Below are positions 9,457-19,255 of a DNA stretch of 60,972 nucleotides, piece by piece. The translations under genes and the position numbers were made by a program. The stretch is from Desulfurellaceae bacterium. GTDB lineage: Bacteria > Campylobacterota_A > Desulfurellia > Desulfurellales > Hippeaceae. The notes beneath the pieces are model-generated. The model saw only the letters and a list, made by a program, of their open reading frames with translations, made no database searches and was not told the origin of the DNA. The stretch is taken from assembly GCA_015490005.1 (NCBI GenBank), contig WFYS01000081.1:1-60972 (forward strand), written 5' to 3'. How positions within the stretch are numbered: position 1 is the stretch's first letter; each line of letters starts with the position of its first letter.

Positions 9457-11095
9457 CCATTTTATTTTGGTAGTTTTGTTTGTCTTTGTGGCGGGATTAA
9501 GTTCTCAAGCTAAAGGTGAAGGTGAATTTGTAGATTACCATTTTGTTAAGGGTTATTTAGAGTTATATAACGGGGATTTTAGAGGTGCGGCTGATGATTT
9601 ATGGAAGGTATTCCCTTTTGTTAGGAGTGATGATTTTTATCAGGAACTCGCAGATATTTTGGTTTATGTTGGAAGATATAGAGAGGCTCAGTATGTTTTA
9701 AAGAAAGCCATTAGAGTTTATTCTAAGGATAAGGAGCTTTACTACAAGTTATTTGATGTTTACACGATAGAGGGTAAAAAGAAAAAAGCCTTCGAGGTCA
9801 TGAAGCAAATTCAAAAGCGCTTCCAGGAAACGAAGAATACGTTTAGAAAAATAATAACCATGTATATAAAATCTGGGAGATATAAAGAAGCTTATAATAA
9901 ACTTAAAATCTATATAAAGAGATATAAAAGAGACTCTTTAGGGTATTACCTATTGGCGCAGGTGTGTTTGAAGCTTAAGAAAGGAGACTGTGCCTTTAAA
10001 AATGCAAATAAGGCTTTAAGCCTTGCTCCTAATCAATATCAGTACTTAATATTTCTCGCAGGCCTTTATGAAAGAAAAGGAGAATTTGATAAGGCTGTCA
10101 AACTTTACAAAAGATTGCCTCAGAATGCTTTAACGTTTTTTGTCATAGCTAACGATTATTATATGGCTCAGAACATGAAGAAAGCAGCTTTTTATTACAA
10201 AAAGGCGTTTATTGCCTCCAAGAGGATAGATTACCTTGAGCGTTTGGCATACGTACTTTTAGATATTAATGATTTTGACGAGATAATATCATTGAAGCAG
10301 AAGTTCCCAAAACTTTTTAATGATTCCGATAAATTAAAGCTGATTTACGCGATAGCACTGTCAGATAAGGGTAAATGTAGTGATGCGTTAAAAGAGTTTT
10401 CAAATATAAACACAAAAGTAGATTTCTACGGCGAAGTTGTGGGCAATGAAGCAGAGTGCTTGTGCAGATTGGGGAAATTTGAAGAATTGAGGGATAAACT
10501 TGCAAAGGTTGGTAGTGTAAAGCCCTATCTTTTTGTAATCAGTAGATTTTGCTTAAAGAGTAAAAAGCTTAGAGAAGCCTCGGTTTTGTTTAGTGATGCT
10601 TTTAAGGTGGCAAAAAATAGCAAGGAAAGGGCGTATATTTACTTCTACGAAGCTGATTTTTACTTTTCTAACCTCAAAGATACAAACAAAGCAATCGCTC
10701 TTTTAAATAAGGCCGTTAAGCTTTACCCAGACTATGCTGAGGCTTTAAACTATTTAGGCTATTTGTATATAGACAAAAATATTGATATTAAAAAAGGTAT
10801 AAACTTGGTTAAAAAGGCTTTGAAAATCAATAATAGCAACCCCTATTATCTTGATAGTCTGGGTTGGGGCTATTATAATTTGGGTGAATATAAAAAGGCT
10901 GAGATTTACCTTAAAAAGGCGATAGAAAACTACATGTATTCCAATTTGAATGCGCGTGTTGTGTCTTTGGAGCATCTACTTGATGTCTATAAGGCAGAGC
11001 GTTTATATGATAAGGCAAAAAGGATTGCTAAAGAGATATTGAAACTAAAGCCCAAAGACAAAAAAGCTTTAGAATTTTTGAATAAATCAAAATGA
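9440..11095 (+). CDS. Exported tetratricopeptide-repeat protein
   Basis: No specific function recognised. The N-terminus has a basic start, a hydrophobic stretch (LVVLFVFVAGLSS) and an AKG-type end at about residue 25, so a signal peptide and periplasmic or outer-membrane location are likely. The rest of the 551 residues is helical TPR-like repeats, clearest near residue 300 onward and in ALNYLGYLYI...NPYYLDSLGWGYYNLGEY...AEIYLKKAI. The -SNPYYLDSLGW- block is common in TPR proteins of secretion and envelope assembly. It overlaps ispG by 17 bases and the next gene, a transglycosylase, by four, which suggests an envelope role. Confidence 0.8.
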   Translation: MPKRFNHFILVVLFVFVAGLSSQAKGEGEFVDYHFVKGYLELYNGDFRGAADDLWKVFPFVRSDDFYQELADILVYVGRYREAQYVLKKAIRVYSKDKELYYKLFDVYTIEGKKKKAFEVMKQIQKRFQETKNTFRKIITMYIKSGRYKEAYNKLKIYIKRYKRDSLGYYLLAQVCLKLKKGDCAFKNANKALSLAPNQYQYLIFLAGLYERKGEFDKAVKLYKRLPQNALTFFVIANDYYMAQNMKKAAFYYKKAFIASKRIDYLERLAYVLLDINDFDEIISLKQKFPKLFNDSDKLKLIYAIALSDKGKCSDALKEFSNINTKVDFYGEVVGNEAECLCRLGKFEELRDKLAKVGSVKPYLFVISRFCLKSKKLREASVLFSDAFKVAKNSKERAYIYFYEADFYFSNLKDTNKAIALLNKAVKLYPDYAEALNYLGYLYIDKNIDIKKGINLVKKALKINNSNPYYLDSLGWGYYNLGEYKKAEIYLKKAIENYMYSNLNARVVSLEHLLDVYKAERLYDKAKRIAKEILKLKPKDKKALEFLNKSK

Positions 11096-11715
11096 AAAAG
11101 TGCATTATAATATTCGTTCTATTAAATATAACTTGCTACGCTTCCGATTTGCGTGTTGTATTAAAAGATGGCAATCCTGTAATTAGGAATATTTCAAAAA
11201 ACTCTTTTTTCTTCAACGCTTTTAAACATTCTAATATGAAAAGGAGAAAGATTTTAAATATAATAAAACATTTTGCAAAAAAATATGGTGTAAACTTTAA
11301 AATAGCACAAGCTATTGCCAAAATTGAATCTGATTACAACCCTAAAAGTGTATCAAGTTCAGGTGCCAAAGGTGTGATGCAACTTATGGACAAAACGGCC
11401 AAAAGTTACGGTGTTAAAAACCCATTTGATGTAGATGAGAACATAAGAGGTGGGATTTTGTTTCTCAAACATTTGATTAGTAAATATCACAATGTTAAAT
11501 TAGTAGCTGCGGCTTACAATGCGGGAGAGAGTGCTGTAGATAGATACAAAGGAGTTCCTCCTTTTAAAGAGACGCAGTATTATGTTAAAAAGTTTTTAAG
11601 TATTTACAATGGAAAAAGAATGGGGTTACATATTATTAGCGGTAGAGCTGGTGTTAGTAGAAAAATAGTTAAAAGAGGGGATATGTATACAAATATAGGG
11701 AATAGTTTATGGTAA
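11092..11715 (+). CDS. Lytic transglycosylase (SLT domain)
   Basis: Probably cleaves peptidoglycan glycan strands to 1,6-anhydro ends. After a likely signal peptide (about residues 1-17), a family-1 SLT domain covers about residues 45-170. It shows IAKIESDYNPKSVSSSGAKG with the catalytic Glu, GVMQLM, NIRGGILFL and AAYNAGESAVDRY, the classic motif series. The short 207-residue form resembles MltC/Slt-like house-keeping or secretion-associated enzymes. A cysteine at the end of the hydrophobic stretch (NITCYAS) might instead be a lipobox, though it fits the consensus poorly. The start interlocks with the TPR gene stop. Confidence 0.87.
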   Translation: MKKCIIIFVLLNITCYASDLRVVLKDGNPVIRNISKNSFFFNAFKHSNMKRRKILNIIKHFAKKYGVNFKIAQAIAKIESDYNPKSVSSSGAKGVMQLMDKTAKSYGVKNPFDVDENIRGGILFLKHLISKYHNVKLVAAAYNAGESAVDRYKGVPPFKETQYYVKKFLSIYNGKRMGLHIISGRAGVSRKIVKRGDMYTNIGNSLW

Positions 11716-12227
11716 AACATGTGCCCAATTTATTGTCCATTTTTAGGGTTTTAGACCTTATTATTATTATTATTTTGCTTGAAAGCTCCTTAAATGTTTG
11801 GGCTTTCGTATTCTTTTGTCTTGGTGTTTTAAGCGATATTTTGGATGGATATATTGCCAGGAAAAATAAGATAGTTACAAAGTTGGGGGCTATTTTAGAC
11901 CCTTTAGCCGATAAGGTTTTGGTTGTGGGTATACTAATAGCAATGATAAAAATTATGGATGTTCCTTACTGGATGGTTATAGTAATAGTGTTTAGGGAAT
12001 TCGCTGTGACCGGTTTGAGGGTTGTTGCGGCTACTGAAAGGATTGTCATATCTGCAAATATTTGGGGTAAGTTAAAAACTACATCGCAGTTTTTGGCTTT
12101 GAGTCTTTTGATATTAGGGTTTAAAAGTTTGGGTATTTACATGCTTTTTGTTGCCTTGATTTTAACTGTCGTATCTGGTTATATCTATTACCACGAGTAT
12201 TTTAAGGATAGAGATGTCTTCGTTTAA
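11709..12227 (+). CDS. pgsA: CDP-diacylglycerol-glycerol-3-phosphate 3-phosphatidyltransferase
   Basis: Makes phosphatidylglycerol phosphate, using the CDP-diacylglycerol supplied by cdsA. The CDP-alcohol phosphotransferase signature D-x2-D-G-x2-A-R-x8-G-x3-D-x3-D is complete in SDILDGYIARK...LGAILDPLADK, at about residues 45-70. The 172-residue length and the VPNLLSIFRV start fit PgsA rather than PssA. It overlaps the transglycosylase gene by 7 bases and the next gene by 14. Confidence 0.93.
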   Translation: MVKHVPNLLSIFRVLDLIIIIILLESSLNVWAFVFFCLGVLSDILDGYIARKNKIVTKLGAILDPLADKVLVVGILIAMIKIMDVPYWMVIVIVFREFAVTGLRVVAATERIVISANIWGKLKTTSQFLALSLLILGFKSLGIYMLFVALILTVVSGYIYYHEYFKDRDVFV

Positions 12228-13065
12228 AAAATTTCTCAATATGATAAAGTTTGAGCATACAATATTTGCTTTGCCTTTTGCCTATATCGGTGTGTTTATG
12301 GGATTTAAACATGGTTTCTCTCTTAAAGTTTTTATACTTGTAACTATTGCTATGGCATCTGCACGTTCTGCTGCAATGGCTCTAAATAGAATTGTTGATT
12401 TAAAATACGATGCAATGAACGAAAGAACTAAAGATAGAGAATTGCCAGCTGGCAAAATAAAACTTGGGGAAGCCTATGCTTTTACGTTTTTATCAATAGT
12501 TGTATTTGAAATAACGACATATTTTATAAATGACCTTGCTTTTAAACTGTCTCCTATTGCGTTGTTTTTTGTCTTAACATACTCATATACCAAACGGTTT
12601 ACTTCTATGTGCCATTTATATCTAGGTTTTACAGATGCAATAGCTCCCTTGGGTGGGTATGTGGCTGCAAGCGATAGCCTGTCTTTGCCCATTTGGCTTC
12701 TGGCTGGCTTTGTGTCCTTTTGGATTGCCGGGTTTGATATATTGTATGCCTTGCAAGATAGAGAGTTCGACAAAAGTGTAGGTTTGCGCTCTATTCCTGT
12801 GAGCTTTGGCGTAAAGGGGTCTTTGTTTTTAGCGAAATTATTTCATGTGGTTGCATTTTTGTTTTTGATTTTTAGCATGTATTTATTCAGTCTTTATCCA
12901 ATCGCCTACATTGGTTCTGCAATTGTAGTTGTTTTGCTTTTTATTGAACATAAACTGGTTGACCCTAATGACCCCAAAAAGATTAATCTTGCCTTTTTTG
13001 ATATGAATAGTTATATTAGCATTGTACTGTTAATTACTTTTTTAATTGGGAAATACTATGGATAA
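12214..13065 (+). CDS. mqnP: UbiA-family prenyltransferase, probably of menaquinone synthesis
   Basis: Membrane enzyme that joins a polyprenyl diphosphate to an aromatic acid. The 283-residue helical protein has both aspartate motifs: NRIVDLKYDAMNERTKDRELPAG near residue 57 and DIL...LQDREFDKSVGLRSIP near residue 178. The NERT-x2-R-x-LPxG extension after the first motif is typical of the UbiA-like clade linked to the futalosine route (MqnP), so I suggest that role; ubiA annotation is also possible. The specific substrate is inferred, not seen. Confidence 0.78.
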   Translation: MSSFKKFLNMIKFEHTIFALPFAYIGVFMGFKHGFSLKVFILVTIAMASARSAAMALNRIVDLKYDAMNERTKDRELPAGKIKLGEAYAFTFLSIVVFEITTYFINDLAFKLSPIALFFVLTYSYTKRFTSMCHLYLGFTDAIAPLGGYVAASDSLSLPIWLLAGFVSFWIAGFDILYALQDREFDKSVGLRSIPVSFGVKGSLFLAKLFHVVAFLFLIFSMYLFSLYPIAYIGSAIVVVLLFIEHKLVDPNDPKKINLAFFDMNSYISIVLLITFLIGKYYG

Positions 13066-13624
13066 TCAAAGAGAAGCTCGGAGGATCAAGAACAGGGTTG
13101 TTACTTATTATAAAGTTGTAGCTGAAAATAAGATTGGTAGGGTAAAAAATGAGATTTACCATACTGTTGAGCCGGATGATTCTTTCACCTTTTTCACATC
13201 ATTAAAAAGACTGGATTCAAGTTTTGGGGATTTGAATAAAGCTTTTGTTGTTATGATGAAGCAGATGGATGCGAAACTCAATTACATCATTGATCTCCTA
13301 AGAGATGGTGGAAATGATAGTGAATTAAATAGTTTTGTAAAGGCGTTTACTTGTGATATCTCTCAGGTGGGTTTATCAATAGAGACGGATGAAAACCTTG
13401 AGATTGGTGATTATGTTTATTTAAAGATGTTTTTGCCTATAGCACTGCATCACCCCATTAAGATTTTAGGCAAGGTTGTTAGGGTGGATGAATCTGATGG
13501 GCTTTGGTGCATTGGGCTTGATATTGAAGATATAACAGCGGAGAATAGAGAATTAATCATTCACTACATGATATACGTTGAAAGAAAAATAGCGAAGGAT
13601 AAGGTAAATAGAGATGTCTACTAA
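13058..13624 (+). CDS. PilZ-related domain protein
   Basis: Probable c-di-GMP-related or degenerate PilZ protein. The N-terminal half is helical (about residues 35-90, LNKAFVVMMKQMDAKLNYIIDLL), which suggests oligomerisation, as in tetrameric atypical PilZ proteins. The C-terminal part (VGLSIETDENLEIGDYVYLKMFLP...ILGKVVRVDE...IGLDIEDI) has the PilZ beta-barrel pattern. I do not see a full RxxxR plus D/NxSxxG pair; the second motif reads DISQVG, so ligand binding is uncertain. The ATG at 13058 is chosen over the TTG at 13046; both overlap the preceding gene. Confidence 0.65.
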   Translation: MDNQREARRIKNRVVTYYKVVAENKIGRVKNEIYHTVEPDDSFTFFTSLKRLDSSFGDLNKAFVVMMKQMDAKLNYIIDLLRDGGNDSELNSFVKAFTCDISQVGLSIETDENLEIGDYVYLKMFLPIALHHPIKILGKVVRVDESDGLWCIGLDIEDITAENRELIIHYMIYVERKIAKDKVNRDVY

Positions 13625-14024
13625 TGAAGTTTTGATTTTGCAGGTTGTTTTTGATGTTGCTATAGCTGTGTACATACTTTTAAGTAGGTATTACGAGAGT
13701 AAGGAGAAGGAAAGCCTTTTAAAGCTTGTTGATAGTTTGAGAAAATTGGTTGAAAAGCAAAAACAATTAATTGAGGTTGCAAATATTAGGATTGGAGAAC
13801 ATCAGGATAGGATAACCTCAATACTTGATGATATAAGAAGAAAAAATATGTTGCTAACTGAACTCCTGACGACCATAAAAAATAAAACCTATGAGGAAGA
13901 TTTGAAAAATAAAATATTAAGGTTGAAGAGTGAAGGTAAATCCAAGGAAGAAATAGCAAAAGCACTTAATATGAGCACAGGGGAAGTGGAGCTTATAATA
14001 AAATTGTATGAGGAGGTACAGTAA
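13614..14024 (+). CDS. Membrane-anchored coiled-coil protein with C-terminal HTH-like segment
   Basis: Function unknown. Residues 5-24 form one hydrophobic segment, likely a membrane anchor. Residues 28-100 are charged and heptad-like (coiled coil). Residues 102-133 (ILRLKSEGKSKEEIAKALNMSTGEVELIIKL) look like a helix-turn-helix. This order resembles the small DUF2802/DUF6115-type proteins often found beside PilZ or flagellar genes; that match is from memory. It overlaps the PilZ gene by 11 bases and abuts glnB, whose Shine-Dalgarno GAGGAGG lies in its 3' end. Confidence 0.65.
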   Translation: MSTNEVLILQVVFDVAIAVYILLSRYYESKEKESLLKLVDSLRKLVEKQKQLIEVANIRIGEHQDRITSILDDIRRKNMLLTELLTTIKNKTYEEDLKNKILRLKSEGKSKEEIAKALNMSTGEVELIIKLYEEVQ

Positions 14025-14363
<339 letters not shown>

Positions 14364-14366
14364 TTA

Positions 14367-16910
14367 ATGGATGAGTTTAAGCGTTTTAAATTAGAAGAAA
14401 AAAAAAGATTATTTAGCAAGCTAGAAGGGCTCAATTTATATAGGAAGAAAGTAAGATATATAGTCAAAGCACATAGTGAGTGGGTAGATGGCTGTGTAAA
14501 GTGTCTCGCAAAAAAGTTAGTTCATGACAGAAGTGAATTGGCAATAGTAGGTGTAGGTGGTTATGGCAGAAGGCAATTAAATCCTTACTCTGATATAGAT
14601 ATACTGCTTTTGAGGAAAAGTGTCAACTTTGATGTTGAGAACCTGGTTAGAGAAATTCAGGATTTTTTTTATTTTTTAAACTATGAATGCAGCGTTTCTG
14701 TTAGAACGCTCGATGAGTGCGTAGATTATGCAAGGCAAGATGATACCATAAAAACCTCACTTGTGGATTCAAGGTTTATATATGGAAGTGATAGCCTTTA
14801 TAGCGAATATGAGTATGTGCTGGACTCAAAAATTTTATCTGAAAACAAAACTCAATTTATAGAAAACAAGCTAAATTATATGAATTTTAGATATAAAAAG
14901 TACGATGGAACCGTATTTGTTTTAGAACCTAATATTAAGGAAGGCGTGGGATCTTTAAGGGACTATCATACACTTCTTTGGATATCTAAGCTCTTGTTTA
15001 AAACCAAGAACATGCTTCAACTTAAAAGGGATGGTAAAATAGAAGGGTATGACTACAGAAAACTTATGGACGCCGTATATTTTTTGTGGCAGTTGAGAAA
15101 CTCTTTGCATTTTGAATTTAAAAGGAAAAACGACGTGCTGTTCCTTGATTCAAGAAAAGATATAGCTCAAAGTTTAGGTTTTAAAGATAGCTCGAGATTT
15201 ACTAAATCGGAAAAGCTTATGAGGCGTTATTATTATGCGGCAATAAATATAAAGAACATAGTTAACAGATATTTGGATATATTTTTACATAAAAAACCTA
15301 CTAAAAAGAGCTCTGTATTTTTTTTGGATGAAAAAATCGTTGCCTATGACAATATCTCCATTGAGGGTTCCCTAAGTTTAGATTATCTATTTTATATATT
15401 TTTTTATTCGGCATTGTATTCTAAGAATATAGAACCCAATGATGCTGTGAAAATAAGAGGTTTGCTTCCAGAATTATCAAAGAGGAGAAGTGATAAGCAT
15501 CTATCTTTTGTCTTTAGACAAATTTTATCCCTAAACCAACCTGTATATAGTGTTATTCTTAATATGCATGAATTTGGGGTTTTAGATAGGTATCTTCCTG
15601 AGTTTGGCAACATATGCTGTTTGTCAAGGGATGAATTTTATCATAAGTATACTGTAGATGAGCATTCGCAGCAGGCTCTTAAGGCTTTAGATGAACTATA
15701 TGAATACGATGTTCCAAAAACCTTTTTGATGAGACTTAAAAATGTGTGGGTTAACTTAAAGCCCCACGATAGGTTTGTATTGAGATTGGCATGCCTTTTG
15801 CATGACATTGGTAAAATTAAAAAAGAGAAACATGAAGTTGCAGGCGCCAATATGGTAGCTTCGATTGCTGATAGGATTGGATTGGGCAAAGATTTAAAGG
15901 ATAAACTGGTTTTTTTGGTTAAAAATCATTTACTTATTAGTTCCATACTGTCCACAAGAAACATTGATGACCCTAAAACTCTTGATGATTTTTTAAGTAT
16001 AGTTGATTCAAAAGATAAGCTTATGCTTCTCTCTCTTTTAACTTATGCGGATTTAAAAGCTGTTAATGATAATGTCTGGACATCTTGGAAAGAAGATATT
16101 ATGGAGTCTTTATACCTTAAGTCTATGTTCAATTTTGAAAATAGGAATTACGATGAGTATATAAGAATAAACGCGAATGATTCAAAAAGAAAAATAAAAG
16201 TTATATTGGGGGAAAAATATCGTAGTTTAATTGATGAGTTTCCTGACACAATCTTTAATGATATAAAATTTGATTTGATGGCTCAATACATTAAAGATAT
16301 AAAGGATACCGGTAGGAATGCTTTCGTTTATAAAGAAAAGGATTTAGACACGGCAAAGGTAGTTGTTTATTATAAAAACAAGTTTGGTTTTTTTAATAAG
16401 ATTAGCGGCATTTTAGCATGTTTGGATGCAAGTATTATTACTGCCAAATCCTATGATTTGTTGGATGGTAAAATTGTTGATGTTTTTACAATTAGAGTTG
16501 ATGAAACTAGTGGTTTGGACGATTATAAAATAGAGAACTTTATTAGTATGGTGGAGAGTGGCGAGTTCAACCTTGAAGAATGTATGGAGTCAAAAAAAAG
16601 AAAATTTTTGAACAGGCTTGAGAGGGCTAAACTTGAAATGTCGCTGCAGAGTGTGGATGTTGTTTTTGATAACAGCCAGAGTGAATTGTACACTGTTGTT
16701 CGTGTTTATGCCCCAGATAGAATCGGTTTGGTATATTATATAACAAAAATACTTGTTGAGTTTAGACTCCAAGTTAGTATGTTTATTTTGGATACTAAAG
16801 GAAGTATGGCTGTGGATACGTTTTATGTTGTGGACAATGCATTTAAAAAGATATATTCTCAAAAGATTATAGATTTGATTAAGAGTAAACTTTACGGGGT
16901 GTTGGTTTGA
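14367..16910 (+). CDS. glnD: PII uridylyltransferase / uridylyl-removing enzyme
   Basis: Bifunctional sensor that uridylylates PII when glutamine is low and removes UMP when it is high. The nucleotidyltransferase motif GGYGRR at residues 64-69 with D76 and D78 is intact, so transferase activity is expected. The HD hydrolase motif LHDIGK has its His at residue 479. Two ACT domains fill the last 160 residues or so (KVVVYYKNKFGFFNKISGIL and TVVRVYAPDRIGLVYYITKIL). At 847 residues it is full length. There is no obvious Shine-Dalgarno at the ATG; coupling to glnB is likely. Confidence 0.96.
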   Translation: MDEFKRFKLEEKKRLFSKLEGLNLYRKKVRYIVKAHSEWVDGCVKCLAKKLVHDRSELAIVGVGGYGRRQLNPYSDIDILLLRKSVNFDVENLVREIQDFFYFLNYECSVSVRTLDECVDYARQDDTIKTSLVDSRFIYGSDSLYSEYEYVLDSKILSENKTQFIENKLNYMNFRYKKYDGTVFVLEPNIKEGVGSLRDYHTLLWISKLLFKTKNMLQLKRDGKIEGYDYRKLMDAVYFLWQLRNSLHFEFKRKNDVLFLDSRKDIAQSLGFKDSSRFTKSEKLMRRYYYAAINIKNIVNRYLDIFLHKKPTKKSSVFFLDEKIVAYDNISIEGSLSLDYLFYIFFYSALYSKNIEPNDAVKIRGLLPELSKRRSDKHLSFVFRQILSLNQPVYSVILNMHEFGVLDRYLPEFGNICCLSRDEFYHKYTVDEHSQQALKALDELYEYDVPKTFLMRLKNVWVNLKPHDRFVLRLACLLHDIGKIKKEKHEVAGANMVASIADRIGLGKDLKDKLVFLVKNHLLISSILSTRNIDDPKTLDDFLSIVDSKDKLMLLSLLTYADLKAVNDNVWTSWKEDIMESLYLKSMFNFENRNYDEYIRINANDSKRKIKVILGEKYRSLIDEFPDTIFNDIKFDLMAQYIKDIKDTGRNAFVYKEKDLDTAKVVVYYKNKFGFFNKISGILACLDASIITAKSYDLLDGKIVDVFTIRVDETSGLDDYKIENFISMVESGEFNLEECMESKKRKFLNRLERAKLEMSLQSVDVVFDNSQSELYTVVRVYAPDRIGLVYYITKILVEFRLQVSMFILDTKGSMAVDTFYVVDNAFKKIYSQKIIDLIKSKLYGVLV

Positions 16911-17593
16911 GAAGAGAGCCAATAAAAGTTGCTGATATTGGAAAAGCTATACCGCTTGGACAAAAAATCACGGTTTACATAGATGGTGGTAATTTTGCAG
17001 GCACATATTCAAGCTATATCTATGATATAGATGAAAGTTACAATGTTTATATATCTATGCCAACGAACGAGAATGGTTTAAAAGCTGTGATTAGAGAAGG
17101 CAGTAGAGTTGAGTTAAGTTTTGTAAGCAATAAAGGCTATAGGGTGGGTTTTACTACTCGTTTAGTAGAGGTTGTAAAGAAGGGCGAGAGAGTTATATAT
17201 AAGTTGAGCAAACCCGAGTCTTTGGTAAAGGTTGAGCTACGTGAGAATTTCAGAGTTCCTGTTCTTATAGAAGTGCAATTTTATGCTTTTAGAGGTGGTA
17301 AGATAGAAAAAGCCGAGGGGACAATTCTGGATATAAGTGCCGGAGGGGCTAAGTTATCCACCGATTTAGATTTGGATGTGAGAGATAAATTGTTTTTGGA
17401 TTTAGATTTGGGTATTAAGAGGTTGGAAGAGATTGAGGCCGAAGTTGTTCGAAAAGCCATTACAGGCGAAGAGGGTGTAAAGCATTATGGCTTGAGGTTT
17501 ACCGATTTAACAAAAGAGCAGGAAGATACTATTATAAAATTTTGTTTGTCAAGGCAAATCGAGTTGGCAAGAAAGATGAGAGGTCTAGAGTAA
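16907..17593 (+). CDS. YcgR-type PilZ c-di-GMP receptor
   Basis: The 228-residue protein has an N-terminal YcgR-like beta domain (about 1-105) and a PilZ domain (about 110-225). Both c-di-GMP contacts are present: RENFR (RxxxR) near residue 110 and DISAGG (D/NxSxxG) near residue 140. Such proteins slow flagella or alter envelope functions when c-di-GMP is high. The TTG start interlocks with the glnD stop (TTGA), so it is probably translated with glnD. No flagellar genes are nearby, so the target is open. Confidence 0.85.
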   Translation: MRREPIKVADIGKAIPLGQKITVYIDGGNFAGTYSSYIYDIDESYNVYISMPTNENGLKAVIREGSRVELSFVSNKGYRVGFTTRLVEVVKKGERVIYKLSKPESLVKVELRENFRVPVLIEVQFYAFRGGKIEKAEGTILDISAGGAKLSTDLDLDVRDKLFLDLDLGIKRLEEIEAEVVRKAITGEEGVKHYGLRFTDLTKEQEDTIIKFCLSRQIELARKMRGLE

Positions 17594-17594
17594 A

Positions 17595-18530
17595 TTGGAG
17601 ATTAAAAAGATTAAAAAAGCTAAAGTGGCAGTAGTAGGAGACTTGATTTGTGATAAGTATGTGTTTGGCAAAGTTGAAAGGATCTCCCCGGAGGCTCCAG
17701 TTCCTGTAGTTCGTGTCGAGAAGGAAACCTATTTTCTTGGTGGTGCATCCAACGTTGCCTTAAATTTGAAAAGCTTGGGCTGTGAGACATTTCTTTTTGG
17801 TGTTGTTGGAAATGATCGCTGCGGTAGAAGACTCCTTAATATGATAAATGATAAGGGTCTGAATGCAGAAAATATATTAAAACTTGAGGATAGGCCTACA
17901 ACACTTAAAACCCGAGTTATCGCTCAATCTCAGCAAATAGTGCGTTTTGATAGGGAAGAGATACTCCAAATAGATAAAAAGCATGCATATGAAATTGTTA
18001 GAGGAGTTAGAAATAGTGGCGTTAATGCCGTGATTATTTCAGATTATGGAAAAGGGGTTGTTAGTGAATATTTAATAGATGAGCTCAAAAAACTGGGTGT
18101 CTTTGTTGCGGTAGACCCAAAAATTAAAAACGCTTGTGCTTATAAAAGTGTTGATATAATTACTCCAAATTTGAAAGAGGCAGGAGAAATTAGTGGTGTC
18201 GAAATAGAAGCTTTTACAAACGGTTTAGAATTGGCGGCCAAAAAGATAATAAAAAAGACAAGCTCAAAGTATTTACTTATAACAGAAGGTGAAAAAGGTA
18301 TGAGTCTTTTTGATGAAAACGGTTTGATATTGAAACAGGCTTCTAAGGCAAAGGAAGTGTACGATGTAACTGGTGCCGGAGATACAGTTATAGCAGTTCT
18401 AACGGCAGCTGTATCAAGTGGATTTGATATAAAAGAGGCTGTATTACTGTCCAATGTAGCAGCTGGCATAGTTGTTGGTAAAATGGGCACTGCTACGGTT
18501 AGCATGGAGGAATTAAAAGAATCTTTATGA
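17595..18530 (+). CDS. rfaE1: D-glycero-beta-D-manno-heptose-7-phosphate kinase
   Basis: Kinase half of the HldE pair; phosphorylates heptose-7-phosphate at C1 on the way to ADP-heptose for LPS core. It is a PfkB/ribokinase-fold protein with GGASNVALNLKSLG near residue 46 and the catalytic DVTGAGDT anion-hole motif near residue 258. At 311 residues it lacks the cytidylyltransferase-like half, which is encoded separately at 42204-42692. TTG is the only start that gives the full N-terminal strand. It overlaps kdsB by four bases. Confidence 0.93.
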   Translation: MEIKKIKKAKVAVVGDLICDKYVFGKVERISPEAPVPVVRVEKETYFLGGASNVALNLKSLGCETFLFGVVGNDRCGRRLLNMINDKGLNAENILKLEDRPTTLKTRVIAQSQQIVRFDREEILQIDKKHAYEIVRGVRNSGVNAVIISDYGKGVVSEYLIDELKKLGVFVAVDPKIKNACAYKSVDIITPNLKEAGEISGVEIEAFTNGLELAAKKIIKKTSSKYLLITEGEKGMSLFDENGLILKQASKAKEVYDVTGAGDTVIAVLTAAVSSGFDIKEAVLLSNVAAGIVVGKMGTATVSMEELKESL

Positions 18531-19255
18531 AGGTTGCTGTTTTAATCCCTGCCAGATTTTCCTCAAGTAGGTTTGAAGGAAAAGTTATTTACCCGATAAA
18601 AGGCAAACCTATGGTTCAATGGGTTTATGAGGGTGTTGAAGGTTCCAAGTTAAAGGATTTTGTAGCTGTTTTGACAGATGACGATAGAGTGTTCGATACT
18701 GTAAAATCGTTTGGCGGGAATGTTTTTATGGTTAAGGGAGATTTTGCCTCGGGTAGTGATAGGGTAGCCAAGTTTTGTGAAGATAGAGAGTTTGATTACA
18801 TTGTTAACATGCAAGCTGATGAGCCGTTGATAGATGGTGAGACTATAGATTTGCTGATAGGGTGTGCTGTAGATACAAATGAGCACATAGCTACATTAGT
18901 ATCTAAGTGCGATGAGCATGATGTTAATGACACCAATATTGTTAAGGTGGTTTTGAGCAACGAAGGTTATGCTATGTATTTTTCTCGCAGCAGGATACCT
19001 TACAATAGAAATGTTTTTAAGGACTACACCAAACATGTAGGTATCTACGTGTATTCTAAAGATGCACTGACAGAATTGAGCAAAATGGAACCTTCAACTT
19101 TAGAAAAAGCTGAAGGGTTAGAGCAACTTAGGGCGTTGCAAAATGGTTTTAAAATAAAAACCTGTTATACTGATAAAACTTTGATTGGTGTTGATACAGA
19201 AAAGGACATTGAAAGGCTTATTTCTTATTTAGAGGGTAAAAATGTCAAAGGGTAA
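18527..19255 (+). CDS. kdsB: CMP-KDO synthetase (3-deoxy-manno-octulosonate cytidylyltransferase)
   Basis: Activates KDO with CTP for LPS inner-core assembly, direct evidence of an outer membrane. Motifs include IPARFSSSRFEGK near the N-terminus, the GSDRVAKFCE block, VNMQADEPLI and YFSRSRIPYNR. At 242 residues it is normal length. The start overlaps rfaE1 and the 3' end overlaps coaBC by 14 bases. Confidence 0.95.
   Translation: MKVAVLIPARFSSSRFEGKVIYPIKGKPMVQWVYEGVEGSKLKDFVAVLTDDDRVFDTVKSFGGNVFMVKGDFASGSDRVAKFCEDREFDYIVNMQADEPLIDGETIDLLIGCAVDTNEHIATLVSKCDEHDVNDTNIVKVVLSNEGYAMYFSRSRIPYNRNVFKDYTKHVGIYVYSKDALTELSKMEPSTLEKAEGLEQLRALQNGFKIKTCYTDKTLIGVDTEKDIERLISYLEGKNVKG

Noticed and set aside
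12208-13619. The same 12-mer ATAGAGATGTCT at two gene starts (12208-12219 and 13608-13619)
   Set aside because: Both are the coding overlap of a gene ending in Arg-Asp-Val-Phe/Tyr with a gene starting Met-Ser; probably coincidence of short overlaps, not a regulatory repeat.
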